From: Desulfovibrio sp.
GTDB taxonomy: Bacteria > Desulfobacterota > Desulfovibrionia > Desulfovibrionales > Desulfovibrionaceae
Assembly: GCA_017454855.1 (NCBI GenBank)
Contig: JAFTCE010000100.1
Coordinates: 1 to 64,000 of the forward strand
DNA: 64,000 nucleotides
Reading direction: 5' to 3'
Positions 61,002 to 64,000 of the stretch are shown one piece after another (the first letter of the stretch is position 1; each line of letters starts with the position of its first letter). The notes beneath the pieces were generated by a model. That model saw only the letters and a program-made list of their open reading frames with translations, was not told the DNA's origin and did no database searches. A program made the position numbers and the translations under genes.

Positions 61002-62048
61002 TCATCCCCGATCGAAGGCCCTGCGGATGGACTCCGTGTACGGTGGCCGCAGCACGCCCACTTCCGTCACAATGCCCTGGATATATGCCGCCGGGGTCAC
61101 GTCAAAGGCAAAGTTGTACGCGGGTACGCCGACAGGGCAGATGCGCGCCGTACCCACATGGGTCACCTCCTGCTCGGGACGTTGCTCCAGGGGTATGGCG
61201 CTGCCATCGACCATGTCTGTGTCAATGGTGGAAAGCGGTGCAGCCACATAGAATGGAATACCAAAATGCCGAGCCAGTATGGCCACCGCGCAGGTACCGA
61301 TCTTATTGGCCGTGTCCCCATTGGCGGCAATACGGTCTGCCCCTGTCACGACGCACTGCACAAGTCCTTTGCCCATGAGCAGGGCGCAGGCATTGTCACA
61401 GGCCACGGTGACGGGGATGCCGTCGCGCTGGAGTTCCCAGGCTGTCAAGCGCGCACCCTGGAACAGGGGGCGCGTTTCATCGGCAATGACGGCAATGCGT
61501 TTGCCCGCCGCCACGGCGCCACGCACCACGCCCAAGGCTGTGCCATAGCCGGCAGTGGCCAAGGCGCCAGCATTACAGTGGGTCAGCACCGTGTCGCCGT
61601 CCTGGAGCAGTTCACCGCCGTGGCGGCCAATGGCCTGACAAATCTCCACGTCTTCACGTTGTATGCGCCAGGCCTCGGCCTCCCAGGCAGGCAAAACGGC
61701 CTCGCGCTCCAAACCTGCGCTGTCCAGGGTGCGTTGCAGGCAGCGCTGCATGCGCTCCACGGCCCAGCGCAGGTTGACTGCCGTGGGCCTGGCCTTGGCC
61801 AGCAGGGACAGCTTCTGGCCCAAAAGCTCCTGCCAGTCCGGCCCGTCGACCGCATCCAGGGCCAGAACGCAGCCCCAGGCAGCGGTCACGCCAATGGCAG
61901 GCGCGCCGCGCACAACCATGCCCTGCATGGCCCGGATCACGTCTTCCACACTGCGACAGGCCACATAGTGTTCCTGTTCCGGCAAGAGGCGCTGATCGAG
62001 TAAAAACAGGGTTCGTTCTCGCGCGTCAAAACGAATATGGTCTTCCAC
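61002..62048 (-). CDS. mtnA: S-methyl-5-thioribose-1-phosphate isomerase
   Basis: 348 residues, normal length. [36 protein letters not shown] (catalytic Cys), [20 protein letters not shown] and [20 protein letters not shown] (catalytic Asp) match MtnA. It isomerises methylthioribose 1-phosphate to methylthioribulose 1-phosphate in methionine salvage. It begins two bases after the Nudix gene ends. Confidence 0.94.
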   Translation of the reverse strand: MEDHIRFDARERTLFLLDQRLLPEQEHYVACRSVEDVIRAMQGMVVRGAPAIGVTAAWGCVLALDAVDGPDWQELLGQKLSLLAKARPTAVNLRWAVERMQRCLQRTLDSAGLEREAVLPAWEAEAWRIQREDVEICQAIGRHGGELLQDGDTVLTHCNAGALATAGYGTALGVVRGAVAAGKRIAVIADETRPLFQGARLTAWELQRDGIPVTVACDNACALLMGKGLVQCVVTGADRIAANGDTANKIGTCAVAILARHFGIPFYVAAPLSTIDTDMVDGSAIPLEQRPEQEVTHVGTARICPVGVPAYNFAFDVTPAAYIQGIVTEVGVLRPPYTESIRRAFDRG

Positions 62049-62050
62049 TG

Positions 62051-62461
62051 TTATCCTCCGTAGTCAGGACGGTCTTGTGCCAGGCTTTGCAAGAGAGCGG
62101 CATCCGCTGGCAAAAAATTCAGCTCCAGGGCTTCCAGGGGCGTGACCCAGCGCACATGCTGGCCTTCCCTGGCGCAAGGTTCGCCCGTGAATGCCGTGAC
62201 ATGAAAAACATGCAGCGTCACCGTGAGCGCGTTGGCTGGGTAGTCGTGATCGAGCCGCGTCCAGAATCGCGCTGTGCAGAGTCCAATGCCCAATTCTTCG
62301 GCCAGTTCCCGACGCAGGGCTTCCAGGGGTGTTTCACCGACCTCCAGCTTGCCGCCGGGAAATTCCCAGTAGCCTTCCAAGGGAGACCCTGCCCGACGTT
62401 GCCCGGCCAGAAAGCGGTTCTTGCGCCAGACAATGCCCGCCGCCACCTGCACATGCTTCAC
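62051..62461 (-). CDS. Nudix hydrolase, MutT-like
   Basis: 136 residues. The Nudix box [20 protein letters not shown] continues with ELGI. The N-terminus [17 protein letters not shown] and [13 protein letters not shown] resemble MutT/CTP pyrophosphohydrolase enzymes that remove 8-oxo-dGTP or other damaged nucleotides. It is followed two bases later by mtnA. Confidence 0.9.
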   Translation of the reverse strand: MKHVQVAAGIVWRKNRFLAGQRRAGSPLEGYWEFPGGKLEVGETPLEALRRELAEELGIGLCTARFWTRLDHDYPANALTVTLHVFHVTAFTGEPCAREGQHVRWVTPLEALELNFLPADAALLQSLAQDRPDYGG

Positions 62462-62473
62462 AGTGTCCCCCGC

Positions 62474-64000
62474 TCAACGCGCATTGTCGACCGTGCTGCG
62501 CAGGGCATCCATGTCCCCTTCCAGCTTTGCCATTTCCTCCAAAAGCTCCTCACTGCGCCGTTTGCAGGTCTCAAAGTCGCCCAAGAGGGCTGTGGAACGT
62601 GCGTAATCGGCATAGACCTCGGGGTCTGCAAGGGCCGTCTCTATCCGGGCCTGCGCGTCCATGACCTCACCCAATTCCGTTTCCAGCGTAGCATAGCGCG
62701 TCTGTAGGGGCTTGAGGGCCTTGTGCAGGGCATTGCGTTTTTCGGCTTCCTCGCGCTTGAGCCTTTTTTGCTCCTCCCGAGAATGCGATTGGTTCACGAC
62801 AGGAGAGGCCTCCAAAGGTCTGGGGTTCGTGCCCGCAGCCTGGGCAGCGGCGTGACGCTGGGCGTCAAAAGCGGCAAAGCCAGTGTACACATGCAAACCC
62901 TGGGCGTTCAGCTCCCAGACTTCCGCTCCCACCTGCGCGAGGAGCCAACGGTCGTGAGCCACCATGAGCAGGGTGCCGCTGAATTTTTGCAGGGCACAAG
63001 CCAATGCTTCGCGGCTTTCCAAATCCAGATGGTTGGTTGGTTCGTCCAAGACGAGGAAATTACAGCGCTTGAGAAAGAGGGAGGCCAAGACGAGCCGACT
63101 TTTTTCACCGCCGGAAAGCGTATGTACCTGCCTGTCGAAATACGCTTGTCCCAGCAAGAAGAGTCCCAGAACGCTCATGAGTTCCTCTTCCGTGGTACGC
63201 GGGTCAGACAGACGACGTATTTCTCCGAGTACCGTGGTGTCTGCGCGCAGTGTCTCCATCTGGTGCTGGGTGTAGTAGCCCATGCGCATTTGGGACGCCG
63301 CTGCCAAGCTGCCGCCCGTGCGTTCCAGAGTCCCAGCCAGCAGCTTGAGCAGTGTGGATTTGCCGCTGCCGTTGTGACCCACCAGGGCGACGCGTTGTCC
63401 CCGGTACAGGGTAAAGGTCAGCGCGGGCCACATGGTCTTGCCGTCGGGAAAGCTGAAGGCCAAATCAGCGGCGGCAAGCATGATTTTTTCTGAATGCGGC
63501 GCCTCAGGCCAGGTAAAGTGCAGTTCCCTGCGTCTTGGCTCCGGTCGGTAGTCTTCCAGCTCCTTTTCCAGCTTTTTGGCCATCTTTTGCCGCGAACCGG
63601 CCTGTCTAGCCTTGGTGGCCTTGGCTCGAAAGCGCTCCACAAAGGCCATTTTCCGATCCAATTCCTCACGCAGGGCACGGGCCTCGCGCTCACGCTGCTG
63701 GTTGTATTCCTCTTGCAAACTCAGGAACTGCGTGTAGGTGGCCTTGCGAAACACCGGACGCGAAAGGCCCAAATAGAGGACATGTGTGCCCACATGATCC
63801 ATGAACATGCGATCGTGGGCCACAAAGACCAAGGCGCCCTTGAAGTTCAAAAGAAATGTTTCCAGCCATTCCACGGCTTCCATGTCCAGGTGGTTCGTGG
63901 GTTCGTCCAGCAAGAGGACGTCAGCTCCGGCCGTGAGGACCCGGGCCAGCTTGGCACGTTCACGCCAGCCTCCCGAAAGCTGGCGCAGGGGGCTGCCCCA
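62474..64000 (-). CDS. ABC-F family ATPase, N-terminus cut off by window edge
   Basis: 509 residues visible, open to base 64000. The first ATPase domain is cut: its signature LRQLSGGWRERAKLAR and Walker B DVLLLDEPTNHLD are at the edge. A charged linker helix follows (YNQQREREARALREELDRKM). The second domain has Walker A GHNGSGKSTLLKLL, signature LSGGEKSRLVLASL and Walker B FLVLDEPTNHLDL; a coiled-coil tail ends the protein. There are no membrane helices. ABC-F proteins act on the ribosome (EttA, Uup, antibiotic resistance); I cannot assign the subgroup. Confidence 0.92.
   Translation of the reverse strand, partial: WGSPLRQLSGGWRERAKLARVLTAGADVLLLDEPTNHLDMEAVEWLETFLLNFKGALVFVAHDRMFMDHVGTHVLYLGLSRPVFRKATYTQFLSLQEEYNQQREREARALREELDRKMAFVERFRAKATKARQAGSRQKMAKKLEKELEDYRPEPRRRELHFTWPEAPHSEKIMLAAADLAFSFPDGKTMWPALTFTLYRGQRVALVGHNGSGKSTLLKLLAGTLERTGGSLAAASQMRMGYYTQHQMETLRADTTVLGEIRRLSDPRTTEEELMSVLGLFLLGQAYFDRQVHTLSGGEKSRLVLASLFLKRCNFLVLDEPTNHLDLESREALACALQKFSGTLLMVAHDRWLLAQVGAEVWELNAQGLHVYTGFAAFDAQRHAAAQAAGTNPRPLEASPVVNQSHSREEQKRLKREEAEKRNALHKALKPLQTRYATLETELGEVMDAQARIETALADPEVYADYARSTALLGDFETCKRRSEELLEEMAKLEGDMDALRSTVDNAR

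Overview
The window looks like chromosomal DNA of a sulfate-reducing deltaproteobacterium of the Desulfovibrio/Bilophila kind (Desulfovibrionaceae). The signs are a lactate-oxidation operon with a fused LutA-LutB protein, a siroheme-decarboxylase (AhbA/B-like) gene beside hemL and B12 genes, futalosine-route menaquinone genes, moderately high GC and clean Shine-Dalgarno sites. The species assignment is inference. No plasmid or phage replication genes are visible.

Layout. 1-6796 (minus): lactate permease (cut by the left edge), LutAB fusion, LutC, Fe-S subunit and FAD subunit of a lactate dehydrogenase. 7013-8167: MFS exporter. 8322-10061: a lower-GC scar next to tRNA-Arg(CCT), holding an orphan C5-cytosine methyltransferase, a 43-codon probable restriction-enzyme remnant and four phased 8-bp repeats. 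10377-17016: asd, dnaK, a lipoprotein, gatC and gatA.

17176-36016 (minus): a tightly packed run of about twelve genes centred on SrfA, SrfB (actin/Hsp70-like ATPase) and SrfC (dynamin-like GTPase). With them are a Gly-zipper lipoprotein, a secreted triple-repeat protein, a single-pass coiled-coil protein, a periplasmic SH3b+VWA protein, an ABC ATPase/FtsX-type permease pair, a secreted SUMF1-fold protein lacking FGE cysteines, a TtcA-like PP-loop protein and a LarC1-only protein. The topologies suggest an envelope-spanning, nucleotide-driven machine. This is the best candidate here for an undescribed system.

36155-49981: purL, polyprenyl synthase, mqnB, ubiE, a 1207-residue protein carrying a repeated acidic-leucine motif, then cobJ, cbiG, hemL and an Ahb-like gene. 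50024-55880 (minus): a SLOG-like protein, an RRM protein, and a probable type III secretion pair: a 1235-residue protein with a DUF3626-like segment and an HD-type phosphodiesterase domain, followed by a CesT-like chaperone. 56188-64000: plsY, thrC, two tandem tRNA-Arg genes on duplicated promoters, a surface-carbohydrate protein, mtnA, a Nudix hydrolase and an ABC-F ATPase cut by the right edge.

How the genes work together. The left operon imports lactate and oxidises it to pyruvate; the quinone genes in the middle would supply the electron carrier. The tetrapyrrole genes serve the siroheme/heme/B12 branch. The Srf locus and the effector-like pair are accessory envelope or secretion functions with no established role in this kind of organism.
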